Source: Sphingobacterium sp. B16(2022)
GTDB lineage: Bacteria; Bacteroidota; Bacteroidia; Sphingobacteriales; Sphingobacteriaceae
DNA: 64,000 nt
NCBI RefSeq assembly: GCF_012030425.1
Contig: NZ_JAAUVN010000007.1
Span: 1 to 64,000 of the forward strand
Reading direction: 5' to 3'
The notes under the pieces are model-generated. The model was given only the letters and a program-made list of their open reading frames with translations, was not told the DNA's origin and searched no databases. Shown here in pieces: positions 54,041-61,553 of this stretch. Numbering within the stretch: position 1 is the stretch's first letter; every line of letters starts with the position of its first letter. A program made the position numbers and the translations under genes.

Positions 54041-54304
54041 TTATTGGAGAATCGGGATAAGCGTATTTTCCTCTAATCTTACTGCGACATACTTTACGGA
54101 AGTAAAACCATCTTCTCTAGAAATGATGTTGGAAAGATCTAGCCCTCTTTTAGAAAAAGTACTTATGAGCGCAGTGCGGAATGTAGATTTGGAAGAACCC
54201 CAACCTTTTTCCGATACCGTATCATTGTTGAGCTGTATCAGTTCGTTGATTGAATAATAACTGAATTTTTCCAGTAAATGTTGATAAAGATTTGGTGTTG
54301 ACAT
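54041..54304 (-). CDS. Hypothetical protein, 87 residues
   Basis: I do not recognise this protein. It has no signal peptide or membrane helix. The sequence (MSTPNLYQHLLEKFSYYSINELIQLNN, then STFRTALISTFSKRGLDLSNIISR, then KYVAVRLEENTLIPIL) suggests two or three helices and a final strand pair, a small folded domain. A good promoter lies upstream and a strong terminator downstream, so it is probably expressed as a single-gene unit. The reading frame is supported by these signals rather than by similarity. Confidence 0.6.
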   Translation of the reverse strand: MSTPNLYQHLLEKFSYYSINELIQLNNDTVSEKGWGSSKSTFRTALISTFSKRGLDLSNIISREDGFTSVKYVAVRLEENTLIPILQ

Positions 54305-54432
54305 ACAATTTAAAAATTTAAAGGATTAAACCATAAACTGTATCCAGATATTTTTGGTCGAAACCCATATTAATTTACCACCGCGGTTATGTAACTCGGT
54401 TGGTATTGCAACGTGCAATTCTGAATACTCTA

Positions 54433-54462
54433 CAAAGTTAGTAGATTTTATTTTGTTTCAAA
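54433..54462 (-). promoter_or_regulatory. Promoter of the 87-residue hypothetical gene
   Basis: On the minus strand TTTG (54459-54462), 18 bases and TAACTTTG (54433-54440) give an almost perfect Bacteroidota promoter. The leader before the ATG at 54304 would be about 125 bases and contains TTGCA-ACG-TGCAA, a small inverted repeat. Confidence 0.65.
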
Positions 54463-54521
54463 ATTTATTTTAAAATAATTAATTCATGATGAGAATTTTA
54501 TGAATGATGTCGATCCGATTA

Positions 54522-55256
54522 TTATTTCTTTATGGCAGCAATTATAATAAATATTGGCCTTCTCATCTCGTCTTTCATTTCCGGATAAATTTTTAAAACT
54601 TCCTCTGAAGGTTTGGATTCCGATATTTGTTGAATATCAAAATTAGATTTAATAACTGTGTTGATGATAGTTTCTAAATTTCGATGGTATTTAGTTACCT
54701 CGTGTCCAAGAAATCGAGTGTTTCTTTGACCTTCTTCCTGATAATTGTCCATCGGCCAATGCAGACGATTTCCATTTTCATCCTTAAACCAATCCTGTTC
54801 AGCTCTTGAAGTAAAAGCAGGGTGCTCCATTGAAAAGACAAAACTTCCTCCTTTTTTAAGAATTTGATTTATTTTCATAAAAACACTGCTTAAATCTTTT
54901 AGGTAATGGAATGCAAGTGAACTAATAACGACATCAAATTCTTCATGGTCAAAATTAATATCCTCGATGGCCATTTTTTTATATTCAATTTCAAAGTTTT
55001 TGGAATGCTCTTTTGCTTTATCAATCATTTTTTGAGATAAGTCAATTCCAATTACATTTTTAGCCCCTTTTTGCTTAGCATAAATGCAGTGCCATCCATA
55101 TCCGCAACCTAGATCAAGCACTTTCTTATTTTGGAAATCGGGTAACATTTTCTGTAAAACATGCTATTCTCCAGCAGCATTTAAACCATCTATAGAACGT
55201 TGCATCTTTCCATAGCTTTCAAAGAAGCTAGGATCATCATATTTGTTTTGTTTCAT
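54522..55256 (-). pseudogene. Class I SAM-dependent methyltransferase interrupted by one TAG codon
   Basis: The full reading is 244 codons from the ATG at 55256, with an in-frame TAG at 55164-55166 as codon 31. The sequence before it (MKQNKYDDPSFFESYGKMQR, SIDGLNAAGE) and after it (HVLQKMLPDFQNKKVLDLGCGYGWHC) joins without a frame change into the usual N-terminus of this family. There the interrupted codon is normally Trp, so TGG became TAG. The SAM site VLDLGCGYGWHCIYAKQKGAKNVIGIDLS is intact, as is the rest to the end. The shorter piece from the ATG at 55148 (208 residues) keeps the SAM fold but lacks the N-terminal lid helices. It may be dead, truncated, or a sequencing error. Confidence 0.85.
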
Positions 55257-55528
55257 TTTATTATTCGCCGTTTCAAGATAATTTCAAATTTACTGCCAAT
55301 ATTATTTTTATCAAAACTTAGTTGGCTGAACGAGACATAAAAGCATACTTGACGATCCACCCATCAACAAGGGTGGATAAACCTTTAGTAAGTTACACTG
55401 TTATTAACATATTATCTCTTCGTTAGGAAAATTAAATTTGATATTGAATTAATTTTTGGTTATTTTTAAATTGTAAAATATATTGTACATAAATGTTTTA
55501 ATATTTTAATGAAACTAATATTGATTTA

Positions 55529-56464
55529 ATGAAGAAATATCTGCTTTTATTGCTATTTTTTTGCACACTGCTTATTGTTAGTTGCAAGAAATCAGAAGAA
55601 ATTGATCCCCTATCAAACATGAGTATCGTCTTCTCTGACAATAATCATCCTGTCAAAGGAAAAGTGAAGTACGACTATAATTTGGACAATTGTGGACAGA
55701 TCAATCTTATTACGAGCGTAAAGGAATCTGATGGTACTTATTCACAATTGAAATTAACTTTACTTTCTAATGGAGCATTAGCCAAGGTTCAGTATTTCAA
55801 ACAAAATTCTTCAGCTGATGGTAACTATTTTGCTCCACATCTTCAGCCAGAGAAATCTTTTCAAATCGCGGATTTTAAATATGAAAAAGCAGGTGGTCGA
55901 TTATCTTTTTCTTTTAGTGGAAAAGTTTATAAAAACAATGAGCAAGAACGAGTACTGACTGGTAAAGTAGATCTGCACGCCATTGAATATGCACCGTGCG
56001 AAGCATTGATCCTTAATGTAATGACAGTGAAATCTGCTTTTAATTTTTTCTCTATGTACTCATCTTCTACTAAATCAACTGTTAATCCAGGTAGATCGGA
56101 CCAGTACAACTACTATACATATGTTGCTCACTCCAATTCTGGTCAATTTATAAATTTGAAGCTGGAAAGCGATATTTCAAAATTGGTAGGCCAGGAGATT
56201 GACTTTGATGACACTAATCCATTATACAGTGTTAAGTACTGGGAATATACCGGACTGTTTATGTTGGAGGAATCTTATGGATCCCTTGATCAAAACTGGA
56301 AGCGTTTTCAAACGAGGGGTAAATTTACCAGTATCCAAAAAGTATCGGATGAAAGATACAATAAACCGTATTACAAAGGTATAATCGTTATGGATATACT
56401 TGATGAAGGCCGTTTAGTTAAAGAAAGTGTCGAATTACCTTTTTATATGTCGTCAATGGACTGA
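55529..56464 (+). CDS. Hypothetical lipoprotein, 311 residues
   Basis: A lipoprotein by its signal peptide (MKKYLLLLLFFCTLLIVSCKK, Cys19). The mature part is beta-rich with no family I can name. It has two similar-sized halves around SFSFSGKVYKNNEQERVLTGKVDLHAIEYAPCEALILN. Two cysteines (in LDNCGQ and APCEAL) might form a disulfide. It lies in a gene-poor stretch with no obvious operon partner. Confidence 0.75.
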   Translation: MKKYLLLLLFFCTLLIVSCKKSEEIDPLSNMSIVFSDNNHPVKGKVKYDYNLDNCGQINLITSVKESDGTYSQLKLTLLSNGALAKVQYFKQNSSADGNYFAPHLQPEKSFQIADFKYEKAGGRLSFSFSGKVYKNNEQERVLTGKVDLHAIEYAPCEALILNVMTVKSAFNFFSMYSSSTKSTVNPGRSDQYNYYTYVAHSNSGQFINLKLESDISKLVGQEIDFDDTNPLYSVKYWEYTGLFMLEESYGSLDQNWKRFQTRGKFTSIQKVSDERYNKPYYKGIIVMDILDEGRLVKESVELPFYMSSMD

Positions 56465-56868
56465 GTAGCTCAATGAAATGTAGCATAGGCCACCTGAATA
56501 AATGTGTCTTTTATAATTACAATGCGTCTGATATTAATCAAGTGCATTTGTGAGGTCCTTTGGATCAAAGTTTAAAGTGTACTAGTTTTTCATTTAATAT
56601 ATGGGCATGTAGTGGAAATGCTTTACCTTAATATGGAGTGAAGCTGAAGGTAAAATATACCGTAGTAAAACTTCTGTAGGTTAATAACTTATATTAATGT
56701 ATAAATGATATTTAAGAAATGTATAAATGATATTTAAGAGTTTATAGAGGTATTTTAGAGTTTAAGCCGCGGTAATACAATCTCTCTTTTACCAAGTTAT
56801 AATTGCGAGATAGTTACTTATATAAACGCATATTTTGTTGTAGCCAATTTTCAAATAAATAAACCATT
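56465..56868. other. Intergenic region with a short tandem repeat
   Basis: 404 bases with no credible gene between the lipoprotein and the DUF6266 genes. The only visible structure is the 22-bp tandem duplication at 56696-56739, listed separately. Confidence 0.5.
56696..56739 (+). repeat. Perfect 22-bp tandem duplication
   Basis: Two identical adjacent copies, 56696-56717 and 56718-56739, of an AT-rich unit beginning AATGTATAAATG and ending ATTTAAGA. Two perfect copies imply a recent event. Confidence 0.9.
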
Positions 56869-57501
56869 ATGGCAATTTTAAAAGGTGGGATAAATGGACC
56901 TTTTTCGGGTAAAGTCGGAAGCATTGTAGGTTATGAATTAAACGGTCAGGCTATTATTCGGTCTCTTCCGCAAGTTGTGAAAAGAGCTCCTAGCGAATTG
57001 ACGCTTATTAATCGGATGCGTATGAAGGTAGTATCCCAGTTTCTGAGACACCTTAAAGCTCCGATCGCATTTGGCTATAAAAACGTTGCCCCCAAAGGCA
57101 GTCGTATCGGAACTTTTCAATCGGCCCAATCTTATTTATTCCACAATGCAATTGATTATGACACCGAAAATGTGCCCTATGTTAATCCGGAGAAAGTGTT
57201 GGTATTTCGAGGTGATATGGTCCCGCCACAGCTTATTAATGTGGAACGTAGGGACAATAAGCTGTATGTCGAATGGAATACAGATGCCTGTAAGGGTTAT
57301 CCTACTGCAGTCGTTGTACTCGCTTATGTAATTGAAAAGTCCTGCGTTTGGAATGAAGGAGCAGCAATCTCTACGGATGGAAAAATGTTGTGGGAACACA
57401 CACAATTTTCTATTAAAGAAGATCAGGTCCACATCTATGTCGGTTTCTACGATATGCTACATGATAAATTCTCAGATTCTGTATATGGAGGATGCGTATA
57501 A
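56869..57501 (+). CDS. DUF6266 family protein
   Basis: A 210-residue protein with the DUF6266 opening MAILKGGINGPFSGKVGSIVGYELNGQAIIRSLP and a hydrophobic-basic helical stretch (INRMRMKVVSQFLRHLKAPIAFGYKNVAPKGSRIGTFQSAQSYLFHNAI). The second half is Ig- or fibronectin-like (PPQLINVERRDNKLYVEWNTDACKGYPTAVVVLAYV). No signal peptide is seen. The family is known mainly from Bacteroidota, often as scattered copies, and has no established function; the opening resembles phage-like structural proteins only loosely. Confidence 0.85.
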   Translation: MAILKGGINGPFSGKVGSIVGYELNGQAIIRSLPQVVKRAPSELTLINRMRMKVVSQFLRHLKAPIAFGYKNVAPKGSRIGTFQSAQSYLFHNAIDYDTENVPYVNPEKVLVFRGDMVPPQLINVERRDNKLYVEWNTDACKGYPTAVVVLAYVIEKSCVWNEGAAISTDGKMLWEHTQFSIKEDQVHIYVGFYDMLHDKFSDSVYGGCV

Positions 57502-58309
57502 GAAGTTTTTTTATGCTGCCTGATCAAAGTATAACTAACATTTTCTGTCCAATACTTTTTAGCTACAATAGCATATCATGGACAGAAAGTGTTAATAAAG
57601 TTATTACTACATGCTTCTGTCGTATTGCCTCATCTGGCCCAATAGTTTTCTTTGAATGTGATGGTGGTTTTATAAACATCTATTGTTGTCTCCAATTCAC
57701 GGGAGTCATAACACCTATTTTTATTTTTGTATCGTGGTTAAATTCATTTGCAAAAAATACAATAGCTCATTATTGTGTTTTACCCAAATACGAGGTTTTT
57801 CTCATTCTAGATCTTGTAAGCCATTTTATAGTATAAGTTATGTCATAGAAACGGTCAAGGTAATAGACCATTAACCACTTTATATATAGAGAGATCTATT
57901 TCAAAAATGAAGCAACCAACTCTTCGATAACAAGCATCAATATATTAGCAAGCCAAAACAGATTTTGTAAGCACCTATTATGGAGTGAAGGACGAGCCAA
58001 TAAACGAATAACATTGACTATACAATCGCCCTAGTGGCACACAACAAATAGCCTGCATGCACACAAGAACGACACTAGGATGAGCCTAGAATCACACAAG
58101 GTGGAGTATACTTCCATGCTGCATGTGCACAATGATGCGCCTTCCTATGGCCTCGCTATGCACATGTTATAGACAGCAAATGAGCAATTAGGCTTATCCG
58201 ACCGCTATAGATGGAAATAGAAACAATAATCCATTTCATTATATTGCTTTTCTTTTAAGGAGTATCAAGATATATGTTAAATATATCTTGATACCTTCTG
58301 TTGCCAATC
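57502..58309. other. Non-coding stretch of mixed composition
   Basis: 808 bases without a convincing gene. One frame of 114 codons (57492-57836) is open but shows no conserved motif and no ribosome site. From about 58020 to 58210 the DNA becomes clearly richer in G and C, with many short CACA/TGTG and GCATGC-type words, unlike its neighbours. This suggests a remnant of transferred or decayed sequence. Confidence 0.5.
58259..58296. repeat. Inverted repeat between the gap and creD
   Basis: GTATCAAGATATAT, five bases (GTTAA), then ATATATCTTGATAC: a 14-bp perfect stem just past the end of the creD-like gene. Neither side has a good U-tract, so its role as a terminator is doubtful. Confidence 0.6.
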
Positions 58310-59752
58310 TCATCGTTTATCGTATTGATACCAATTGATCTTTGTGGATACGCGCATTAAAATTGCCAATATGATAAATATACCTATTGTACCCACTATG
58401 AGTGAATAATCACGTAATTGCATTAAGATAAATATGAAACTATAGAAAATGGAAAGTATTCCAGAAAAGATAAGTGCAGACCTGCTATCATTGGTAATAG
58501 ATTTAATGAATGAAGCGATAAGAATAATAGTAGCTAATGCGGCTAGTAGGTAAGCGAGGTTGAAACCCAGATGCTCACTAATGGAAAGAAGCAGGGAGTA
58601 AAAGAGTACCATAGCAAAACCAATCAGCATATACTGTATAAGATGTATGCGTTGTTTTTTTATAATTTCTGTGAAGAACAGTGCCGCAAATGTTAGAATA
58701 ATAATCAAAATTCCATATTTGGCTACACGGGTAGTTTTTTGATAATTATTGACTTCCTCTAAGAAGTTGATTTGAATCATATCTTTTTCTGTCGCTATAC
58801 TACTCTCAGTGGTAGCGGTAGGTTCGACAGTACTGCTATATCCTTCACTGACGGCATTACTGATTTCATAATTGTTTTTAATTTCATACAGTTTCTCTGC
58901 TTCACCAACCCATTGTTGCGAAAATTTACGGTTGAAACTTGGAATATTCCAGGTTGCCTCAAAATTGTTCCCTGTTATATTTCGGTCATCGGCTAAAACG
59001 GCACCGTTAAAACTTGGATTAGCCCAATTTCCCTGGGTATGGATCTTAGTCTGTTTTGCCAATGGAAGGAAGTTAATGGATTGCGAACCTCTTACATTAA
59101 ATTTAATCTGAAAATTACCTAAGGTTGTTTTTGTTTGAGAAAGATCGATGGCTGCAATCATGTTATTCTCAAAAGGATTTAGAGCAGACATATTAGGTTC
59201 GAAGTCAATTTTCGTTTGATTGAAAACCAAACTTGGAGATGCTCCAAGCCCTTTAAGATCACTTAAACCAATCAGTATTTTGGCATTTTTCCATTCTAGT
59301 TCCTGACCGCTCAAGTCTATTTTGTTAAAATCGATCGCATCAAAGGAACCTTTTAAATCAAGTTGGGCATTGTAGACGACGCTTTTATAAATACCTCTTT
59401 TAAGCGATTCTGGTGAAATCACACTATTAATGTCCAATGATTTTGGCATTAGGTAAACGTATTGTGTTATGTAGGTATTCTTAGTGGAGATGATGTTCTT
59501 ATCCGTAGTTACAATTTCTTTTACAACCTGATAGGGGATGGCAATAATAGGGCCTGATATCACCTGTTGACCAGCCCATTTAAATGCAATTTCACTGCTT
59601 ACTTCTGACTGTCTATTTTTTCTTTCTTCAATAAGATCCTTCACCCAGAATAATGGGATTAGCAGTAATAGAACCAGTACAACAATGGTACTCAGTTTGG
59701 CGAAAATAGATGAACCAATACGTTCTAAGAGGGGTGTTTTATTTGTTTCCAT
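58310..59752 (-). CDS. creD: CreD-family inner-membrane protein
   Basis: A 480-residue protein. One N-terminal membrane helix (LSTIVVLVLLLLIPLFWVKDLIEERKNRQSEVSSEI) is followed by a 280-residue periplasmic beta-rich domain. Six or so closely spaced membrane helices then run from about residue 345 to the end. The start motif and the VYLMPKSLDINSVISPESLKRGIYKSVVYNAQLDLKGSF stretch are typical of CreD. In E. coli creD belongs to the CreBC regulon, but here no two-component genes are near. Instead a Coq4-like gene, a winged-helix regulator and a membrane protein lie upstream in the same direction. Confidence 0.9.
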   Translation of the reverse strand: METNKTPLLERIGSSIFAKLSTIVVLVLLLLIPLFWVKDLIEERKNRQSEVSSEIAFKWAGQQVISGPIIAIPYQVVKEIVTTDKNIISTKNTYITQYVYLMPKSLDINSVISPESLKRGIYKSVVYNAQLDLKGSFDAIDFNKIDLSGQELEWKNAKILIGLSDLKGLGASPSLVFNQTKIDFEPNMSALNPFENNMIAAIDLSQTKTTLGNFQIKFNVRGSQSINFLPLAKQTKIHTQGNWANPSFNGAVLADDRNITGNNFEATWNIPSFNRKFSQQWVGEAEKLYEIKNNYEISNAVSEGYSSTVEPTATTESSIATEKDMIQINFLEEVNNYQKTTRVAKYGILIIILTFAALFFTEIIKKQRIHLIQYMLIGFAMVLFYSLLLSISEHLGFNLAYLLAALATIILIASFIKSITNDSRSALIFSGILSIFYSFIFILMQLRDYSLIVGTIGIFIILAILMRVSTKINWYQYDKR

Positions 59753-59762
59753 GATTTTAAAT

Positions 59763-60266
59763 TTATAATGCTGTTAAATTATGATGGTTAAGGTGTGTTT
59801 TTAAATTAAAAGATAAGCTGTTTTTGATTTCAGCTAAAGGAATTTTCAATAATGCCTTAAAATCCAGATCATAGAATTTTTGCATAGAATTTCCTTTTGC
59901 TAATGCTCTGAAGTACGTTTTTAGATATTCGGGATATATACAGGTCCCTATTCCAATCATGGCAAATTGGTATAAACTTATCTTTCCATTGCCAAGTAAT
60001 AGATACTGCATAGCAACTTCGTCCTGTATTTCTGTGCCGCACTCTGTGATGACATGAAACACATCGTGATTCTCTAGTTTTGGGATAACATCAAAACCTT
60101 TCTCTTGATAGAATATACCTATATGATATCCCAAAGAGTCTTTCGGGAATTTTAGGAAATCTTCTTTACTGATTTTCCAAGCTGATTTATTTTGCTTAAA
60201 TAACTCTGTGTAAATCTTTTGACTGGAGTTGTACAAAGCGAGCATTATGGTTAATCGTATTTTCAT
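59763..60266 (-). CDS. Coq4-family protein
   Basis: A 167-residue soluble protein. The segment FPKDSLGYHIGIFYQEKGFDVIPKLENHDVFHVITECGTEIQDEVAMQYLLLGNGK contains the zinc motif of Coq4, HDxxH-x11-E (HDVFH then E). Coq4 proteins organise ubiquinone synthesis in mitochondria and some Proteobacteria, but Bacteroidota generally use menaquinone, so the task must differ. It begins 18 bases after an inverted repeat that matches the one before the regulator operon. It ends 10 bases before creD and is probably co-transcribed with it. Confidence 0.75.
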   Translation of the reverse strand: MKIRLTIMLALYNSSQKIYTELFKQNKSAWKISKEDFLKFPKDSLGYHIGIFYQEKGFDVIPKLENHDVFHVITECGTEIQDEVAMQYLLLGNGKISLYQFAMIGIGTCIYPEYLKTYFRALAKGNSMQKFYDLDFKALLKIPLAEIKNSLSFNLKTHLNHHNLTAL

Positions 60267-60283
60267 GTTTTTTATTTTAAAAG

Positions 60284-60302
60284 TACTTTGAAATTCAAAG
60301 TA
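60284..60302. promoter_or_regulatory. Operator-like inverted repeat before the Coq4-like gene
   Basis: TACTTTGAA-A-TTCAAAGTA, with 9-bp arms. It lies 18 bases before the ATG at 60266 and directly after the regulator gene. The same core, TACTTTG-N5-CAAAGTA, and the bases flanking it recur at 61242-61260. Confidence 0.75.
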
Positions 60303-60316
60303 AATGGATAAAAAAA

Positions 60317-60619
60317 TTATTTGTATTGTTGTTTGATCAATTTTTCAAGAGCCTTTAAATGTTCTTCGAAAGCCCTTTCACCTTCGGTTGTTCTTCTATA
60401 TCGTGTATTTGGCTTTCTGTCGACAAAGGTTTTAAAAACTTCGATGTATTTTTCCTTTTCCAATGTTTTCAAATTAGAAGCCAGATTTCCATCAGTGACA
60501 TCCAGTATGGATTTTAATGAATTAAAATCATATTCGTCATTAGCCATCAATACGCTCATGATCTGTAAGCGGACTTTATTTTCAAATACTTTATTATACT
60601 GTGTTAAGTCTAAATTCAC
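60317..60619 (-). CDS. Winged-helix transcriptional regulator
   Basis: A 100-residue protein with one winged-helix domain. VFENKVRLQIMSVLMANDEYDFNSLKSILDVTDGNLASNLKTLEKEKYIEVFKTFVDRKPNTRYRRTTEGERAFEEHL matches the single-domain ArsR/MarR-like regulators of the HTH_34 type (helix, turn, recognition helix DGNLASNLKTLEKE, wing). The start is GTG at 60619, and this G is the last base of the TAG that ends the membrane protein gene, so the genes overlap by one base. It probably binds the two inverted repeats nearby. Confidence 0.9.
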   Translation of the reverse strand: MNLDLTQYNKVFENKVRLQIMSVLMANDEYDFNSLKSILDVTDGNLASNLKTLEKEKYIEVFKTFVDRKPNTRYRRTTEGERAFEEHLKALEKLIKQQYK

Positions 60620-61236
60620 TATTCGTATTTTTTATGAACGATTACTCCATATATGATATGTAGAACTCCAAATCCCAATGCCCAAAAAATAATTCCATTA
60701 CCTGGAAAAAGCAAAGCTAATAGTCCTAGTACAATTTCTAAAATTCCAAGACCTTTTATTTCACTAAATGTATAATGACTACCGGCTGTAAGTGCCAGAC
60801 CGTAAAAAATCAATAGGATAGAGGATACCACCGCATAGTTTTCTTTAAAGATAGCTATGATGGCAAATAGGCCTCCAGTACAAAGCGGAACTGCCATTGC
60901 AAACAATAAAGCCCGGCTTGTGGTATTCCAAATATTTTGGCGATTAGCTTTAGCTTTTTTTATGGCCATAAAGACTCCCGTAAAGATAGAGGCTATTAAA
61001 ACGAGAATAGCTGTCGTTAGAAGTTTCATGATAATCAATGGTTCATTGACATAATGATCCCGATAACCCATTTGACTATCAAAGCCATAAACTTCATAGT
61101 AGGCATATGCTGCTCCTAGTAGTGCATATGTACCAATAAGAACACTGGAAATCCCGCTAATGGAAATAAATTTGCTAGATTTTTCCATTAAATTCCGAAT
61201 ACTTGCTATTTCTTTTACTAAATCTTCTTGTTTCAT
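60619..61236 (-). CDS. Membrane protein co-transcribed with the winged-helix regulator
   Basis: A 205-residue protein with about six membrane segments (ISISGISSVLIGTYALLGAAYA, LLTTAILVLIASIFTGVFMAI, ALLFAMAVPLCTGGLFAIIAIF, AVVSSILLIFYGLALTAGS, GILEIVLGLLALLFPG, IIFWALGFGVLHIIYGVIV). It starts at the ATG at 61236, six bases from an operator-like repeat. The N-terminal 35 residues are cytosolic and charged. It is not a known transporter type. Translational overlap with the regulator suggests a sensor/regulator unit. Confidence 0.82.
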   Translation of the reverse strand: MKQEDLVKEIASIRNLMEKSSKFISISGISSVLIGTYALLGAAYAYYEVYGFDSQMGYRDHYVNEPLIIMKLLTTAILVLIASIFTGVFMAIKKAKANRQNIWNTTSRALLFAMAVPLCTGGLFAIIAIFKENYAVVSSILLIFYGLALTAGSHYTFSEIKGLGILEIVLGLLALLFPGNGIIFWALGFGVLHIIYGVIVHKKYE

Positions 61237-61241
61237 AAAAG

Positions 61242-61285
61242 TACTTTGTTTTTCAAAGTAAATGAATAAGAATGAATTATGCAAA
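61242..61285 (-). promoter_or_regulatory. Promoter and overlapping operator of the membrane-protein/regulator operon
   Basis: On the minus strand TTTG (61282-61285), 20 bases and TTACTTTG (61254-61261) form a promoter with one mismatch. The inverted repeat TACTTTG-N5-CAAAGTA (61242-61260) covers the -7 element. A protein bound here would block the promoter, which fits autorepression by the regulator in the same operon. Confidence 0.7.
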
Positions 61286-61343
61286 TTTATTTTTTACCAT
61301 AAAATATAAATTAGAAAATAATGAAAATTTATTGAGAAAAGAC

Positions 61344-61374
61344 TTGCATCATATACGTTTCGTTTCTATCTTTG
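61344..61374 (+). promoter_or_regulatory. Promoter of tRNA-Leu
   Basis: TTG at 61344-61346, 20 bases, then TATCTTTG at 61367-61374, a perfect -7 element. The tRNA begins 20 bases after it. Confidence 0.65.
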
Positions 61375-61394
61375 TGCCAACAAGAAATCCTAAT

Positions 61395-61476
61395 GCGGAA
61401 GTGGCGTAATTGGTAGCCGCACCAGACTTAGGATCTGGCGTCGCAAGACGTGGGGGTTCGAGTCCCTTCTTCCGCA
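61395..61476 (+). tRNA. tRNA-Leu (anticodon UAG)
   Basis: An 82-base cloverleaf with the acceptor GCGGAAG pairing with CTTCCGC, then discriminator A. The anticodon stem CCAGA/TCTGG holds the loop CTTAGGA (anticodon TAG). A long variable arm (TCGCAAGACG) is as expected for tRNA-Leu, and the T arm is GGGGG-TTCGAGT-CCCTT. The 3' CCA is not encoded. It reads CUA and CUN codons. Confidence 0.96.
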
Positions 61477-61484
61477 CTTGAATG

Positions 61485-61521
61485 TCCTCCCGAAATTAAA
61501 TCATCGGGAGGATTTTTTTTT
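61485..61521 (+). terminator. Terminator after tRNA-Leu
   Basis: A 9-bp stem, TCCTCCCGA with TCGGGAGGA, has a 10-base loop and is followed by nine T. It separates the tRNA from tig. Confidence 0.88.
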
Positions 61522-61553
61522 ATCAAAATAATGCGTAACGGTTTAGAAAGAGT

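Noticed and set aside
55355..55378. ATCCACCC-N8-GGGTGGAT hairpin between the broken methyltransferase and the lipoprotein as a terminator
   Set aside because: There is no U-tract on either strand; it may be an operator, but nothing else supports it.
57492..57836. Open frame of 114 codons on the + strand after the DUF6266 gene
   Set aside because: It overlaps the DUF6266 end, lacks a ribosome site and recognisable motifs, and has the Cys/Phe/Ile-rich look of random AT-rich DNA. Kept only as part of the non-coding gap.
58020..58210. Possible tRNA or small structured RNA in the GC-richer patch
   Set aside because: Short inverted words are present (such as CTAGG-ATGAG-CCTAG), but no cloverleaf or consistent fold could be built.
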